The notes under the pieces: model-generated
What the model was told of the DNA's origin: nothing
Databases searched by the model: none
What the model saw: only the letters and a program-made list of their open reading frames with translations
Shown: piece after piece, positions 63,341 through 64,000 of the stretch
Numbering within the stretch: the first letter of the stretch is position 1
Layout of the letters: each line of letters opens with the position of its first letter
NCBI GenBank assembly: GCA_036897445.1
Contig: JAYMTL010000070.1
Span: 1 to 64,000 of the forward strand
Source: Pelargonium tetragonum
Lineage: Eukaryota > Streptophyta > Magnoliopsida > Geraniales > Geraniaceae
Length of the DNA stretch: 64,000 nucleotides
Direction of reading: 5' to 3'
Translations under genes and position numbers: made by a program

Positions 63341-64000
63341 AGACTTCTTTGTGTGCTTTATACTATTACATCTCTATAGGATACTTTATTTGGTAGGATC
63401 CGCATCTAAACGCTTATTGGGAAATTGCACCATTACTTTATTTAAATGGTAAATACAATAAGGGGTTATAGGAATGAATATAAGAGAGTTGGAAGACTTT
63501 TTGGAGCATCATCTCGGGATGAAAACGGAAACTCTTTATCTTTATGTCGTAGTTATTTAAAGCGGACTTACTAAGGTGTGCGGTACTCTATGAGGAGTTT
63601 GAATGTGTAAAGCCGAATCTAAGGTTAACCCGGGTTAGTGGAACTCCTGTGTTTTGAGCAAATTAAGTATATACCTCGTCGTTTTACGGACGTTTAATTC
63701 CAAGTTACTCTAGGTTTTTTTATAATTTCCTTTATTCTAAATTTTATAGATATCGAGGAGTAGCTGTAGTATGATGGAACTTTAGCAAACTTGTGGGTAT
63801 CGAGCTGGGATTCTAATCTCGCATATCAAGAATGAAGATAAAAAAGCTTCTTTTTAACATTGAATTCAGCCTGTAAAATGACAACCGTGGGATTGAAACA
63901 AGCGACAATTTATTTGAAATAGATTCTGTATAAGTATCAAGAACTTATATACAACCATCACAAAAATATAGAGATGACTTACGTCTTACCAGTAAACCTA
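63341..64000. other. Non-coding end of window, possible family B scrap
   Basis: At 63474-63560 a 28-codon plus-strand frame has a protein-like composition (begins MNIRELEDFLEHH). Its TTTTTGGAGCATCATC resembles TTTTTAGAACATATCC at 24887-24902 in family B, so it may be a fifth family B fragment. At 63789-63799 GGATTCTAATC is a weak B-box look-alike. Nothing else is seen. Confidence 0.3.

Larger units (their letters stand above)
1..64000. other. AT-rich, RIP-like gene desert
   Basis: Stops are dense in all six frames and the longest open frame is 140 codons. Hand counts on four lines (starting at 1, 30001, 45181 and 60001) gave TpA 31 against ApT 15 (ratio about 2.1) and CpA+TpG 14 against ApC+GpT 21 (ratio about 0.67). 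Both are in the direction and range regarded as diagnostic of repeat-induced point mutation, which turns CpA into TpA in duplicated DNA of filamentous ascomycetes. Cytosine survives mainly in CC and CT runs, as expected if CpA was the target. Such blocks are usually H3K9-methylated and silent, and are typical of fungal centromeres, pericentromeres and subtelomeres. Alternative: a non-coding expanse of a bloated organelle genome. The composition is seen directly; fungus and heterochromatin are inference. Confidence 0.6.

Noticed and set aside
1-64000. Long genes hidden by a variant genetic code (TAA/TAG read as sense)
   Set aside because: TAA and TAG are abundant in every frame and I saw no stretch where removing them gave recognisable protein motifs. 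High TpA explains the excess.
1-64000. rRNA genes or fragments
   Set aside because: I looked for conserved small- and large-subunit core words and found no convincing run on either strand.

Overview
This 64 kb window looks like a gene desert: AT-rich (about one third G+C on the lines I counted) and dense in stops on both strands. No open frame exceeds 140 codons, and none has recognisable domains. I see no convincing intact protein gene, rRNA, CRISPR array or complete transposon. Four lines counted by hand (starting at 1, 30001, 45181 and 60001; 240 bases) gave 31 TpA against 15 ApT, and 14 CpA+TpG against 21 ApC+GpT. High TpA with low CpA/TpG is the footprint of repeat-induced point mutation (RIP) in filamentous ascomycetes. 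My best reading is an AT-rich heterochromatic block of such a fungus: a pericentromeric, centromeric or subtelomeric graveyard of old, heavily mutated repeats. The lineage is inferred from composition only. A gene-poor stretch of an expanded organelle genome is the main alternative, and one tRNA relic (63269-63340) resembles plastid tRNA-Asn enough to keep it open.

Layout. The background is interrupted by small islands sharing short words, which I read as relics of four dispersed repeat families. Family A is A/purine-rich on its sense strand. It lies forward near 1-360, 15340-15850, 26440-26560, 33270-33450 and 35270-35710, and reversed near 2920-3240, 9960-10320 and 62390-62720. Family B is Lys/Glu-codon-rich: 24880-24962, 26135-26185, 46370-46470, 60965-61035 and perhaps 63474-63560. 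Family C carries a GGGGAGT core: 33400-33440, 34815-34865 and 50100-50145. Family D is a pair at 4529-4600 and 33273-33345. A block at 15850-16460 keeps many CpA steps and looks far less mutated. tRNA-like relics lie at 7901-7971, 61732-61798 and 63269-63340.

Two word-level signals are not explained by these islands. GGAATCCC or its complement GGGATTCC occurs at least 16 times, as part of a wider pattern of a G-run followed within a few bases by a C-run. GTATAATACT occurs six times, all on the plus strand and all between 37.2 and 59.6 kb.

No genes can be said to work together here. The value of the window is its repeat structure and mutational history, plus the dispersed motifs. Family calls rest on short shared words found by eye, without alignment software.
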